Shown piece by piece: positions 19,915 to 31,003 of a stretch of 64,000 bases of DNA. Made by a program: the position numbers and the translations under genes. Under the pieces are notes generated by a model. The model was not told the origin of the DNA, searched no databases, and saw only the letters and a program-made list of their open reading frames with translations. Source of the stretch: Nitzschia sp. pyKryTriq1 (Eukaryota > Bacillariophyta > Bacillariophyceae > Bacillariales > Bacillariaceae); assembly GCA_956465555.1 (NCBI GenBank), contig OY101115.1, positions 2,294,001-2,358,000 on the forward strand, written 5' to 3'. How positions within the stretch are numbered: position 1 is the first letter of the stretch; each line of letters starts with the position of its first letter.

Positions 19915-20733
19915 TCAACCGGAAGAGGAAAGGGCACTGACAACAGTACCTTCGCCTGCCCGCACGGCCAGCAAGGTTGATGCTCGTTCCCGAATCGCCG
20001 CCTGCAAGATTTCAAAGACAGCTCGACATCCTTCCATCGCAGCATCCAGGACGCGTTCTAAAGTGTCAACGTCCGGTAATCGCGCCTCGCACTGGGATAA
20101 TACAATCGTACCTCGTTGTGGTAACATGGCACAAGGCATATTCACAGCTGGCTGACCCCCATAGCTGGACTCCTCGCGCCGATTCAAGTCCACTAACGTA
20201 GTTCCTTCCCCGGCATATCCTGCCGAGCAAGAACATAGCATGTCCTTCATGGGTATTCCTGCATCAATACACGCCATGGATGCCGCATTGATCGCAGCAC
20301 ATAGGCGACCTCCATCCTCCGCCAAAATGATAACGCTGACTTGCAGCCGCGACTTTGGATACAGATTGAGTAGCAACGCAGCTTCCAGTGCTCGTTTCAG
20401 AAGATGTCCCAGCTCCATAAGTCTTCGATCGTTATTGGAAGTCACTCGACGGTCACCACTGGGCGCAAATGGGGCTTGTTGGACGGAAACATCCAAGATG
20501 GCGCGATCTGGGAGTTCATCGCTCCTTCGCTGACACGCCACAGGACCAGTGACGGTCGCCATGGCGACTGTCAAGCCCATTTCGACCAACGCGGATCCAC
20601 CTCCATTCGAGCTACCTCCCGCAGCTAGTGGCCCTAGCTGGACGCGAAGACGTCTGATCTCATTTGGTCTTCGACCATCATCGCGCAAGTTCGAGAGGGC
20701 CAAGAGGTCGGTGCGGCGAATCGAAGATCCCAT
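19915..20733 (-). CDS. RRP41: Second copy of RRP41 (probable assembly duplicate)
   Basis: The nucleotide and protein sequence equal 11795-12613, including the GTG-initiated longer frame and the ATG at 20733. Gene-level annotation is as for that copy. Because the whole block is repeated with no difference across a gap boundary, I would count one locus, not two, unless read depth shows otherwise. Confidence 0.85.
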   Translation of the reverse strand: MGSSIRRTDLLALSNLRDDGRRPNEIRRLRVQLGPLAAGGSSNGGGSALVEMGLTVAMATVTGPVACQRRSDELPDRAILDVSVQQAPFAPSGDRRVTSNNDRRLMELGHLLKRALEAALLLNLYPKSRLQVSVIILAEDGGRLCAAINAASMACIDAGIPMKDMLCSCSAGYAGEGTTLVDLNRREESSYGGQPAVNMPCAMLPQRGTIVLSQCEARLPDVDTLERVLDAAMEGCRAVFEILQAAIRERASTLLAVRAGEGTVVSALSSSG

Positions 20734-21413
20734 GATACCGGTACGGAATTTCTCTGCTACTCCTCCTAGAGGCACTGTCAGAGAGAATATATGGTGGTGG
20801 TGAACAGTAGCTGTAGTATCGGCTTATCTCATTGTCAAATAATGGCGATCTGGTGTAGTACTCTGCTTGATGGTTACAGTTGGAAGTTTGTACTGTGGTG
20901 GTCATCGTCAAGATAGAGAGAGCGAGGAGGAGGAGGAGGAGGAGGAGTCTCGTCGTCGAGACAACTCAAAAAATCCAACTCGCACCCGACCGATGAGAAG
21001 AAGCGATGGATTGGATGGCGTTGCGATCTTCCGTCTGAACTCCGCACGATCGTTCGCCAATCATGCGCCAAACCCGATATCTTGGAAAGATATCACCGTA
21101 TACCTCTGGCTACCGCAATGATGATCAAGCTAGAGGCGACACAAAATAGCGTTGATCGTCGAATGAAGCAGTCAAATCAATCGAACAATCCAGCACAGCA
21201 TACTGTACACATCATCAGGCACTACAAGTACTACTACTGTAATCACCATCCATCTCCAGCAGAAAATAGAACATCTTTGTCGTCTCTCTATTTGCATTTA
21301 CAATATCCATTTCCTGACAGATCGCTTCTTCTTGCCTTTGAGTGTCCTCAAGAAAGAAAGAAGCCAGTTTCAGCAGCTTGGTCTAGCTACACGTACCAAC
21401 TAGAGAGAGCTCT

Positions 21414-22850
21414 ATGACGAGAGGATTGGCGCGTTTGGCTACCACGAAACTTTTTGGGTCAAGTAGCTCCTCTCGCACGGAACTTTTCTGTAGACGAAGT
21501 GGATCCGAAATCATGAGACGGTTTTATTGTTCCTGGCCTCTATCTTTCTGTTTGTCGTCAACATCGTCCTCCTTCTCGGCAGTCCATTCCTTTTCCTCTT
21601 CTTTTTCAAAGCAGCCATCTACCCATTCATTATCGATCAATGCTCCTCCTTTGTTGGGAAGAATCAGACATCTTTCCAAGCGGATAGAAGACGAGGATCA
21701 CGACTACTATAGCGAGGAAATCGCTGCAACATCAACGATAGAGAACGAGTTCCCCAATGAATACTCTACCACATATCACGCACCAGTCATGTGGAGTGAG
21801 TGCATAGAAGCCTTGCTGGAATGTGAACGATCGAAAGGTGGTGAGCCACGCAATAATAGTAAGGAAGACCCTTTGATTTTTGTCGATGGAACGTTGGGAG
21901 GTGGGGGGCATTCAGCGGCCTTGCTAGAAAGATTACAACCGGGGGATATCCTGTTGGGATGTGATGTGGATCCAAATGCGCTAGAAACGGCATCGGAACG
22001 GCTGGCCGACTATCGAAACCACGACGGCGAGAACTTGCCTCATTTCATTCCAGTGCAATCCAATTTTGGGGACTTGACCCAAGCATTAGAAAAGGTCCTA
22101 CATCCTGTTACGAATCAACCAATTTTGAAACTTGGTGATGACAGTGACGGCGAAGACGCTACGATTAGTGCTGCTGCCATTGGTGTAGATGGAATGCTGC
22201 TGGATCTGGGGGTTTCGTCGCATCAGATCGACACCCCTGAGCGTGGCTTTGCATTCATGAAGGATGGGCCCTTGGATATGCGCATGGGGACCAATATCGC
22301 GGGTGGATTGACAGCTGCTGACCTCTGCAATGAATTGGATGCTAAAGAGCTTCAGCGAATCTTTACTGTCTTTGGAGATGAACCGAGGGCGAAGACAATT
22401 GCCAATGCCATCATCCAGCACCGACCACTTAGCACTACCCAAGGTCTGGTTGAAGCCATCGGATCAGTGACTCCGGCCTTTGCCAAGAACAAACGCAAGG
22501 GCCGCACAGCTACCTGCGCACGAATTTTCCAGAGTCTTCGGATTGTGGTCAACCAAGAAGATCGAGTGCTCGAACGAGTTCTGGCAGAAGTATGCCCAGC
22601 TTTGATCCGACCCGGTGGTCGGCTGGTCGTTTTGAGTTATCATTCCATGGAAGACAGGGCAGTTAAGCGGATAATGCGAGATGGGACCTTAAAGCGAGTC
22701 AAAGTCGAAAAGGACATGTATGGGAACAACATGGGACCCCCCAAACCATTCAAACCAGTAACCAAGCGGCAAACTGCCAGCGAGGAGGAAGTCGTCGCAA
22801 ATCCAAGGGCGAGAAGTGCTTCGCTGAGAATTGCCGAACGTCTGCAATGA
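21414..22850 (+). CDS. Second copy of organellar RsmH methyltransferase (probable assembly duplicate)
   Basis: This is identical to 13294-14730, with the same 478 residues and the same SAM-binding and RsmH motifs. Count as one locus with the first copy until depth or long reads support a duplication. Confidence 0.88.
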   Translation: MTRGLARLATTKLFGSSSSSRTELFCRRSGSEIMRRFYCSWPLSFCLSSTSSSFSAVHSFSSSFSKQPSTHSLSINAPPLLGRIRHLSKRIEDEDHDYYSEEIAATSTIENEFPNEYSTTYHAPVMWSECIEALLECERSKGGEPRNNSKEDPLIFVDGTLGGGGHSAALLERLQPGDILLGCDVDPNALETASERLADYRNHDGENLPHFIPVQSNFGDLTQALEKVLHPVTNQPILKLGDDSDGEDATISAAAIGVDGMLLDLGVSSHQIDTPERGFAFMKDGPLDMRMGTNIAGGLTAADLCNELDAKELQRIFTVFGDEPRAKTIANAIIQHRPLSTTQGLVEAIGSVTPAFAKNKRKGRTATCARIFQSLRIVVNQEDRVLERVLAEVCPALIRPGGRLVVLSYHSMEDRAVKRIMRDGTLKRVKVEKDMYGNNMGPPKPFKPVTKRQTASEEEVVANPRARSASLRIAERLQ

Positions 22851-22884
22851 AAATAAGTTCCAAAGTATTAGCGTATTTTGATTT

Positions 22885-25455
22885 CTAGGCTAGCATAATG
22901 TCAGTATCATTGTCATCGTCGTCAACACCAGAAAGAGTCGATTTCTGTTGTCGGATGTATGCATCAAGAAACTCGTCGTCTTGATGCGGTGCTTCGTCGC
23001 CATTGTCTGATTCACAGTCAGCAGGTGTGGAGGTGACCGTTTCTGAAACATTTTTCAATGTGGAGTGATTCTGTTCATATTGTCTATAGTCATCATAATC
23101 AGAGGATGACTCCTTCGAAAAATTCTCCAAATCACGCTCAATTGAATCGACTGCGTCCATGGGATCAACCATTCGAAATTCATGCGGAGATACCATGACA
23201 TAACTCTCTGGCTTCTGTTGAAAACGCTGAATCAGCGTCCTACCCTGAAATTCATCTGAATTCTCATCGCTGATTGGTACCAGCTCTATCATTCGTGCGG
23301 CCAAAAACCTTCTTTCTACTTCGATATTCTTCCCGATTTCCAATGACCTAGCTTTACGTGCCTCTGGATCCGAAATGGCACCCAATTCCTTCGCCGATGC
23401 ATCGTATAGTTGTTGCATATGTCGAATCGCACTTTTTGCTGCTCGTGCTTGCAGTTTCCGGGCCGATGGCTTCTTCCCCTTCTGTAATGGGGTATCATGG
23501 TCAAAACTAAATCCTAGCCCGATGCCCAAGGTCTGTTGCAAAGCTACTCCCAGTGGGTCTTCAAAATCTTTTAGATCGTAGTCTTGTTGATGCTTTTCAG
23601 CAATCCGTTTCATAGCAATAGTTTTCCATTCCTCGTGTGGAATCTGCGTTTGTGGAATGGTACGCATATCATCTGGGATGCGGTCCATTATGTTCCATTC
23701 TTGACTGCGTTGACTTTCTTTGAGATTTCTTTTACTTTCTCGCCACAATTGGTCAGATACCTTTCCTTCCAAGAACAGCCAGTACCAAAATGACTTTCTC
23801 CGTTTCCTGAATATTTCACCTATTCGTTCCGTGTCTTCATCGTCTCGCCATTCTAAGCGATAACGCCATTTCATCCTGGATCTCAAGGAAGACTCGTCAT
23901 CGAAGGCTTCCATGAAATCTTTGTCGTCCAAAGCCAATGAAACATCATGCGTGTAAATGATGCGTACAATCTTGGCTAGAGAACGTATGTGCAGCAAAGG
24001 AGCTGTCAAGCTGAACACACCGGCACTCGTCCAGGTCAAGAGTCGGACTAGAGCACGCTTTATGGTGGGCAATGCCTGAAGGATAGGCGTTTGATTCCAT
24101 TGCTGAACTCGTGCCAAGGAAATCTGATGACGACGCATCCACGACGCGATTGACCGTTTCCATAACACCAGAGTAGAAAAGGTATACATCATTCGTTTCC
24201 TTCTACCCAAACGCTCAAGCTGGGCGACGGACAATCCATCCTCGGATTCTTCTCGTTGTCTATTGTTGAGACGAACCCAAGTGCCTATGCCAAGGACAGA
24301 GATCGAACTATACAACGACACCAAAGCATCATTCGGCAGGCCAACCAATACTTGGAACAAGTCCGTCGCCAGTCCCAATGGCAAGATCCTAATCATATTC
24401 GAAATCAATCCTTCCAGAAGGAACGGAAAAAACGCTTTGGGCCTGGGTTGTCCAGACCGTCGTAGTTGAAAGACTTGTCTTGGATTTTGATACAAGGCGG
24501 CGACAGCACCCACACGTGTGAACAGTTGTGCGACTCCCATCCATCCTACCATCGCTCCAGAAAGACTCCCCATTAGGCGATTGTATCTACTCGGTGCTGC
24601 AGACCATGGATTTGCTCCAAGGATCTGTAAGAATCCCAAGATGGCCATGGTCGCTACTGCCGACGTCCAATATTCCAGTAGAAACAAAACATAATCTCGA
24701 CACGACTTTTCGGGTGGCTCATAATCGACAACAATCGTGAGAAACTTCAAAAGGGAGGGATCCAGTCTTTTCAATTCCTCTGGCATGGGTTCAGGTTCTG
24801 GTAGAGTGAGCCGTTTCACCGTCAGCAGCAGAATGGGAGCAACGACGACCGTGGTCCAGAATTGCAGATTCATGATACCTGTCAGACTTCTTACAAGCAG
24901 GAACGGTATACGTTCAACCCCAGTCATGGAGAATGCGGTGGTAGGGGGAGCCACCATTCGAAGAAAAAGGGCGGCCGCAAGAGGTACCAAGGTATATCTG
25001 GAAACATCTGGAAGGATGGGCCGTCGAGCGGTGGCTAAATGTCTCAACATTTCCATACGTTCCTCGTGCTGGAGATTCTGGTCGGCTTTCTGCAGGGTGA
25101 TTGCTTTCTCCAACAGCTCCAAATCTTGGTAGACATCACCAACCTCCCATTCCTCGAATTCGTCACCACTACTGACAGCTGTTGATGGTAATCTAGTTGT
25201 GGTCGTTGAAGAACAAGGAGCTTGGGCTCGGATTGGACGCCCCCGGGTGGGAACTCGTACCACTGGTAGATGAAAATTTTGTCGGGGCCCAGAACGGGTA
25301 GAAAAAGCTTTTATTCTTCCATTGAGGGCAGACAAAATAATAAAGACGAAAACACTCGTCACTCTTCTCGACCGCGTAGACTTGCAGAGCTCTGCCGTTG
25401 AAGCAGCTGCTGTTCGGATTTTTCGACGATTGCTCTTGGGCAAGTTACAATTCAT
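22885..25455 (-). CDS. Second copy of the 856-residue plastid-type membrane protein (probable assembly duplicate)
   Basis: This is identical to 14765-17335. The absence of even synonymous differences over 2.5 kb argues against an old duplication. Confidence 0.8.
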   Translation of the reverse strand: MNCNLPKSNRRKIRTAAASTAELCKSTRSRRVTSVFVFIILSALNGRIKAFSTRSGPRQNFHLPVVRVPTRGRPIRAQAPCSSTTTTRLPSTAVSSGDEFEEWEVGDVYQDLELLEKAITLQKADQNLQHEERMEMLRHLATARRPILPDVSRYTLVPLAAALFLRMVAPPTTAFSMTGVERIPFLLVRSLTGIMNLQFWTTVVVAPILLLTVKRLTLPEPEPMPEELKRLDPSLLKFLTIVVDYEPPEKSCRDYVLFLLEYWTSAVATMAILGFLQILGANPWSAAPSRYNRLMGSLSGAMVGWMGVAQLFTRVGAVAALYQNPRQVFQLRRSGQPRPKAFFPFLLEGLISNMIRILPLGLATDLFQVLVGLPNDALVSLYSSISVLGIGTWVRLNNRQREESEDGLSVAQLERLGRRKRMMYTFSTLVLWKRSIASWMRRHQISLARVQQWNQTPILQALPTIKRALVRLLTWTSAGVFSLTAPLLHIRSLAKIVRIIYTHDVSLALDDKDFMEAFDDESSLRSRMKWRYRLEWRDDEDTERIGEIFRKRRKSFWYWLFLEGKVSDQLWRESKRNLKESQRSQEWNIMDRIPDDMRTIPQTQIPHEEWKTIAMKRIAEKHQQDYDLKDFEDPLGVALQQTLGIGLGFSFDHDTPLQKGKKPSARKLQARAAKSAIRHMQQLYDASAKELGAISDPEARKARSLEIGKNIEVERRFLAARMIELVPISDENSDEFQGRTLIQRFQQKPESYVMVSPHEFRMVDPMDAVDSIERDLENFSKESSSDYDDYRQYEQNHSTLKNVSETVTSTPADCESDNGDEAPHQDDEFLDAYIRQQKSTLSGVDDDDNDTDIMLA

Positions 25456-25983
25456 GAATTCACGGTCACTTTAGTTGTCTTTGTTTCGTGATAGGATGAC
25501 TGAAAGAAACACTTTAGACCTGGGGAGATGATGACAACTACCGGTAGCTGTAATAATAGAGAAAAGGTTTCAAGTTTCAAATGATGGGTGATGGGTGCGT
25601 GCAAAAAGTGAACATTAGAAAAACGGGCGACAGCAGACGAAACCCAATTTTGTGTCCGTTGTCCGACGAACTATCGGACGTGACTGTCCGATTTCGCCCC
25701 ATCATCATGTTGTTGTCGCTCCCCCAGCTCTCCCCACTACTCACTACTGTACTTGTACATCGTAAACTGAAAACTCCCCATCCTACATCGCAGCAAAGCA
25801 GCAAAAATGAAATTTTGACGATGGTACTTTTTCGCGGGTGGACCATCGAGCAGTCCAAGTCTTCAAAGTGCTTGCAGTACGTACAAGTAGTATAACGACG
25901 CGAAGAGCACTCATCGGCGACGAAGAAGGTACAAATCATTGAGTAATTTGAAGATCGTTTGGTCCGACAGAACGAAGGACAAA

Positions 25984-26697
25984 ATGAGCAACGCTGAAGA
26001 CGACTCCGGCCCAGTCAACCTATCGTCATCGTCAACCGAACAATTCAGCCCAGTGGAGGAGTCGTCTTCGACTTTAGAAGAGTCTTCATTCCCACTCGAG
26101 GAGGTAATGGAATCGGTGGTTCGAATAACACTCGCTGGCTTGGGCGGCTCGATGCTGGGATTGTCGCAAGAACGAAAACTAGAATCTATGCGGGTCGTGA
26201 CAGGAGCCGCAGCGACTGCTGCTGCCCGGCGGAAACGAGCACCATCGGCTCAACTTGCGAATCTACCCTTGACATGGGCGCTTTCTACGATGGCTTTTTG
26301 CGCCATTATTGAAGGCAGCCGTCGCATGGCACCATCCTCGGGGATCCTTTCCGTGCTTTTCGACAACGACGAACAACAAGAACCTCATGACAGTCATCAT
26401 GGAACGAGCAGTCCAGCCGAAACCAAAACTCGTGGTAGCAAGATCGATCCAAGAATTCAACAGTTCCTGGGAACTGTGCTAGACTTTACCTTTGGAGGAG
26501 CCGTCGGTGGATTTGCGGCCTCCATGGGGCGTAATACTCATCTTCGAAAACAACTGCCGAGCTCCATGTTGCGAGGATCTCAAAGATTCTTCGGTGTGGT
26601 TCCTGGAATCACTCTGGGGTTTGCTGCTGGAATCATTCAGGCTTCGACTGACGTGGGAATCGCATACCTGGAAGAGCTGCAAGCCACGGAAGTATAA
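25984..26697 (+). CDS. Second copy of the 237-residue glycine-rich membrane protein (probable assembly duplicate)
   Basis: This is identical to 17864-18577, with the same first ATG (here 25984) after a non-ATG upstream extension. Confidence 0.65.
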   Translation: MSNAEDDSGPVNLSSSSTEQFSPVEESSSTLEESSFPLEEVMESVVRITLAGLGGSMLGLSQERKLESMRVVTGAAATAAARRKRAPSAQLANLPLTWALSTMAFCAIIEGSRRMAPSSGILSVLFDNDEQQEPHDSHHGTSSPAETKTRGSKIDPRIQQFLGTVLDFTFGGAVGGFAASMGRNTHLRKQLPSSMLRGSQRFFGVVPGITLGFAAGIIQASTDVGIAYLEELQATEV

Positions 26698-26806
26698 TAT
26701 AACAAAAGCTAGTATTTCTCTTCAACAACTGTCTCTTTTATTTCTATCCGTTCACTGTTCTAGTTTATTCTCCTCCATGCATCATTTCCCCCGCCCCGAT
26801 CACCGA

Positions 26807-27031
26807 TTAGTTTGAAATACCATCGAAGTCGTCGCTTCCACGCTCACCCCGAATCTGTTTGCTTCCAAGTGATGCGGCAATCATGGTATGGCGGGTGTTG
26901 ATGATTCCCGAGGATGGTGCTGTCGAAGAAGGGAAGAAGATAGAAGCATCGATCACCCTCAAGTTGGAGATCCCACGCACCTTAAAGTTGGAATATACCA
27001 CAGCCATGTCATCGGTGGGAGGCCCAATTTA
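26807..27031 (-). pseudogene. Second copy of the GMC oxidoreductase fragment
   Basis: This is identical to 18687-18911. Here the DNA upstream of the fragment (27032-28298) is intact rather than cut by a gap, and it still shows no GMC N-terminal domain. This supports a pseudogene over a gene split by the gap. Confidence 0.5.
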
Positions 27032-28298
27032 CTGATTCCGACCGGATGATGATTCTATGCCGCATTTTCCTAGATAAAAAATTGTCGTATGCTGATCTCG
27101 GCGTGGCACCAGGATCCGCCGGATGGTCAATGTTGCTCTGGCTCCTCTACGTTGTGGTGCGTAGTGGACCCTTGGTGTGGACTACTCATAGATGGGCAAA
27201 GAATGGCAAGAGCAGTAGTGTTCCAGGAGATACTACTCGACAAGCTCGTCAACATCGGTTTCCACACTCAAATCGAAACGTTGTTGTTCCACTATTCCGT
27301 GTACTTGTACTGTACTTTGTCGGTTTCCGAAAGGCTCGCTCTTATCTCGATCTTTCGATTTGAAATCTTCGTCCAGTATAAAGAATCGTACCGTAGTCTA
27401 GTAGTATGGAATGGTAGCATACAGCATTCGTATTCTTGTTGCTACGAGCGAGTAGAAGTTTAGAACCAGTACGTGGTTTGGCAACACGTTGAACCAAGAT
27501 TAGCACATTTGAGGCTTATATTTTACACTTAACATCGAGTGTCAGCTGATATGCCCATTTGATTTTTCTCATTTTTTTCATTCAGTGCGATGAAATCGCA
27601 GATACCGGTAGATTACAAGTACTAGAGAGTACGTAATATAATATAATTACCACTTGGTTCGCATTTCACGAGTACGAGGTCTATTATCTAATGGTTCTCC
27701 TTCTGACATCTACGAGGTCTATATTTCATCAACAGTATCAGTGTCAATGTCACGATCACCATGATGCACGTCGACCTCGTCGATAACATCCACGCACTTT
27801 GTGCTTTGGAGGCAATTAATGGTAAGTGTACAGTATTCAAAAACTAATTTTGTAAACGAGCGTTAAAAGCCAGAAATTGCAAAACTTTATGCTTAAATCG
27901 CCTATGATCGGGGAGAGAAGCTTTCAAAAATCGCATAAAACAGACCTCACCCGATCTCCACCACCATTCATTTCTTTGAGAGGTCGAAAATTGGCGATTC
28001 CTTTCTACCGGTACAGTACACATCACTTTTCGAAATTCTTCGCCACTATCATACGTGTACCATCGCTTCAACTCGTCATCGCTCAGCTCTGAAAAAATGC
28101 AAATTCAGTTCCATTTTTATTACGCATACCGGTATTCGATTTCATCTCTGGACCTGCAACACCAACGACAGCTCCATTATTTCATACCAACGACGACGAC
28201 AAGTGGAGTCAATATCACTCGATAGTTGACCCTATTAAGAAATCAAGTACGAACTCATTTCAGCGAACAGCAAGACAAGCTCGTGAAGAAGAATCATC
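27032..28298. other. Intergenic region upstream of the MFS transporter
   Basis: No gene is recognised. It contains GTACTTGTACTGTAC near 27300-27315, an AT-rich stretch GTAATATAATATAATTA near 27632-27648, two copies of TACGAGGTCTAT (near 27674 and 27710) about 35 bases apart, and ACCGGTA words at 27604 and 28007. Bases from 27131 onward recur at 31530. Confidence 0.4.
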
Positions 28299-30987
28299 AT
28301 GGCCCCTCATGACCGCACAGACACAGGACATGAGAATCCTTCATCGGCCATGCTTTTAGAGCCGTTGCTTCAGACAACTGAGCAGGAATGTGCTGCTGTA
28401 GCACCTCCCAGTGGACAAGATGATAATGACTCATCACTGGAAGCCCTGACGGACTCTGTAACGGCAGCGGCAGCAGCTTCTTCAACGCCAATGTCGCCGA
28501 GTCGGAATGTCACAATCATTTTGTGGTACACTTTTTCCGTCTTTGCTGGTCGATCCATTTGGAACCAAAATGTTCTGGCCAATTTTGCATTTTTGCTGAG
28601 CGACGGCGACCCAAAGGCAGTGGGATTTCTCACGGCCGCCATGGGCATCACGCAACTGCTGGTTTCCTTCCCGGCTGGGTTTCTCGCTGACAAGTACCGG
28701 CGAGACACAATACTCAAGGTTTCAAGTGTCATCGGAGTTGCTGCCATCCTAACAACTATGGTGGCTTTGCACTATGGGAGTTTTTACTGGTTACTGACGT
28801 CTCTATCAGTGTGGGGCGTCTATTGGGGGTGTGCGCAAACAGCTGTCCAGGCGCTGTTTGCCGACTCCATACCGGACGGGCAGCGAGCGCACTATTTTAC
28901 AACGCGTTCCATTCTCATCAAGATCGGGCAACTGGCCGGTCCAGTGGGGGCCTTGATCATGTTTGCAATCCTCGGCGACCGCTGGACTATCCATGACTGC
29001 TCCATCGTCATGATGGCCGGGCAAATTATTTGTTTGCCAGCAGTCTTTCTGCTTTGGTTCTTGAACGACGATGAAGCAGTACCCCACCAGGAAGCGACAA
29101 ACCTCCAGGAGCCATTGCTGCTTCAAAATAATCATCAAGACGACAACGACGAAGAAAATCCAAGGGGATCGTCAACTTCCGATCGAGAGGGCGAAGTGGA
29201 ATGTATAGAAACGCAAGAAACAGACACAACTTCTGCTGATTGCAACGAAACATATGATGCGGTGCAGTTGGGCCGTTTGTTCCCCTTTATTTCCAAAGCA
29301 AGAGTCATTCCGACTCTGGTGGCTGCTGGAGATGTCACGGCTGGCCTGGCTTCGGGAATGTCAATTCGATATTTCCCTATTTTCCTTGGGGACAACCTCC
29401 GTGTTGATCCCGTTCTCGTGCAAGTGATTTATATCCTTGCTCCCCTGCTGCAGGTAGGCCTGATGAAATTGATCCAACTCCTCGCGAAACGAGGAGGACG
29501 ATGCTTCATGGCAGTTGTCTTCAAGTGGATCGGCATTGCGCTCATGCTCACCATGGTCGTCTCGTACACGCGAGGATGGCCTGTTTGGGTGACTTGTACC
29601 ATCTTGGTCTGGCGCACAGCAGTCATGAATACCCCGAGCGCGTTGACGCGGTCTGTGCTCATGGATAATGTGAAAAAGGAAGAACGGGCCAAGTGGAGTG
29701 CCCTGGAGTCGCTCAACACGTTTTCTTGGTCCGGGAGTGCGGTGATTGGTGGACTTTTAGTGGCCAAAGAAGGCATCGTCTTTAACTTTTGTGCGACTGC
29801 CTTCCTTCAATTCTTGGCGAGCATTCCACTTCTAATTCTGTCCTGCTACCGAAAACCAAGACATCATGCTAACTAATATATTATAATATGAAGCAAGGAA
29901 TTCAAATCCGTTTTCGGATTTCAAAATTTGGCACTATTTTTCTAGTCGTAAAAGGTCAGGGCCGCAATGTCAAGGGAGGGACGAGGATCAGTTTTGGAAT
30001 CATTCATATTCGGCGAAGCACCAAAATCCTTCATAAGTTTAATGGGGATCGAAGCAGAAGCTGTTTTCCGCCTTGATGGTGTGCTCTGAAATGTTGTGTC
30101 GTCTTCCTCCTCGCATTCAGAAAGAAGTGTTTCATCTGTTCCAGCAAAAAGGTCCTCGTCGCTGAACTCGCCTACGTCTTCGAGCCACGTTTCCTGTTGG
30201 ACAGATTTCCTTATAACTTTCGTGGCAGCACTTTGTTTCAATTCCGTGTTTATGGAGAGACCGTCGTCATGAATTCGACTCGTTGAATGGTCGGGCTCGT
30301 TCAAAGAGAAATGAAGTCCCAAGTCGTCCGACTTGGATCGAACGGGAAGGTGCCTCTTTCGCAATGATTCAGACCCACTTGACCGTGTCGAAGTCAAATT
30401 TCTCGTTGGACTTCGTCCCGAAGACTTCTTCGCCGAACGGTCTTCGCCGGCAGCTTCCTTAAGAGGTGATGTATCATCGGAGCTCCCTCTTCTTCGCCGA
30501 CGATCGCCACTCTTTGATCGAGAGGTTTTTTGCTTGATATCGCTGGATGACCCATTACGCCGTATGCCCCTTTTCCGGGAAGTGCTTCTTCGCCGTCGCT
30601 TGTCGGATGATCGACTTCGACTGCGATCGGATGATCGCCCACTACTCCGAGATCTATTTTCAGAATGAGATTGGCCACTGCTCCTGGACTTCGTTTCAGA
30701 ATTGGCCTGCCTACTGCTGCGGGACTTTGGCTCAGAAGTTGACTGGCTGCTGCTCCGAGATGCCTTTGACCCGGTTGATATCTGCACTGCCTGTAGTAGT
30801 TGTAATAGCTTTTCATCGCTCTCCTCTGGCAGGACATCCTTCAATTTGGCAAGAAGATCGTCACGATCGTTACTTTTTTCTGCAACTTTCTTCTCGTCCT
30901 TTCTTCGAACTTGGGGACGTGGTTGTGGACGTGCGCCGAAATCAGGGACGCTCATTGCTCGACTCAATGCCCCACGCCCACGCCCAC
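27131..30987. repeat. 3857-base block, copy 1 (repeated at 31530-35386)
   Basis: This is the second part of the middle piece, identical to 31530-35386 with a constant offset of 4399. Identity stops at 30987/35386 inside a CCCACGCCCACGCCCAC run that codes for a Gly-Arg repeat of the ArfGAP protein; beyond it the two sequences are unrelated. Confidence 0.9.
28299..29876 (+). CDS. MFS-type membrane transporter, first copy (525 aa)
   Basis: This polytopic protein has about 12 hydrophobic segments in two halves. The first half begins FAGRSIWNQNVLANFAFLL and contains FPAGFLADKYRRDTILK, a good match to the loop 2-3 MFS signature (GxLaDrxGRr). A long acidic, Gln-rich cytosolic loop (DDNDEENPRGSS...) separates the halves, and the second half has ASGMSIRYFPIFLGDNL. 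Similarity to the membrane part of the protein at 6253-8886 is clear (RSIWNQNVL / RAIWSQNVL, GMSIRYFPIF / GISIRYFPVF), so the two are paralogues. This one lacks the CRAL-TRIO extension and ends soon after the last span. Substrate cannot be inferred. It is intronless. Identical copy at 32698-34275, which is probably the same locus. Confidence 0.85.
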   Translation: MAPHDRTDTGHENPSSAMLLEPLLQTTEQECAAVAPPSGQDDNDSSLEALTDSVTAAAAASSTPMSPSRNVTIILWYTFSVFAGRSIWNQNVLANFAFLLSDGDPKAVGFLTAAMGITQLLVSFPAGFLADKYRRDTILKVSSVIGVAAILTTMVALHYGSFYWLLTSLSVWGVYWGCAQTAVQALFADSIPDGQRAHYFTTRSILIKIGQLAGPVGALIMFAILGDRWTIHDCSIVMMAGQIICLPAVFLLWFLNDDEAVPHQEATNLQEPLLLQNNHQDDNDEENPRGSSTSDREGEVECIETQETDTTSADCNETYDAVQLGRLFPFISKARVIPTLVAAGDVTAGLASGMSIRYFPIFLGDNLRVDPVLVQVIYILAPLLQVGLMKLIQLLAKRGGRCFMAVVFKWIGIALMLTMVVSYTRGWPVWVTCTILVWRTAVMNTPSALTRSVLMDNVKKEERAKWSALESLNTFSWSGSAVIGGLLVAKEGIVFNFCATAFLQFLASIPLLILSCYRKPRHHAN

Positions 30988-31003
30988 ACGACCACTCAAT
31001 CAA
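29942..31003 (-). pseudogene. Truncated ArfGAP-protein tail ending in a foreign sequence
   Basis: The last 347 or so residues equal the C-terminus of the intact gene at 34341-36697. At 30987 the match ends and 16 further bases supply a chance ATG and the residues MIEWSC. The ArfGAP zinc finger, the first intron and about 400 residues are missing. It is best read as the end of a chimeric or alternative-haplotype contig, not as a gene with its own start. Confidence 0.7.

Larger units (their letters stand above)
19477..27130. repeat. 7654-base block, copy 2
   Basis: This is identical to 11357-19010. It is the first part of the middle piece (19477-31329). At its right end the piece continues without a break into 27131, which equals position 31530 after the second gap, so it directly bridges the sequences on either side of the two gaps. 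Non-coding parts (19477-19914, 20734-21413, 25456-25983) repeat the first copy. Confidence 0.9.

Noticed and set aside
11357-27130. True tandem duplication of a five-locus block
   Set aside because: Zero differences across 7.6 kb, edges coinciding with N gaps, and exact abutment of the outer contigs are better explained by unmerged overlapping contigs. I keep a real duplication as the alternative.
30333-30668. Arg/Asp/Leu-rich plus-strand frame opposite the ArfGAP tail
   Set aside because: It is the reverse complement of Ser/Arg-rich coding repeats, a typical low-complexity shadow.
29942-31003. 353-residue Ser/Arg-rich protein as a separate gene
   Set aside because: It is the tail of the ArfGAP protein with a chance ATG from the divergent contig end.
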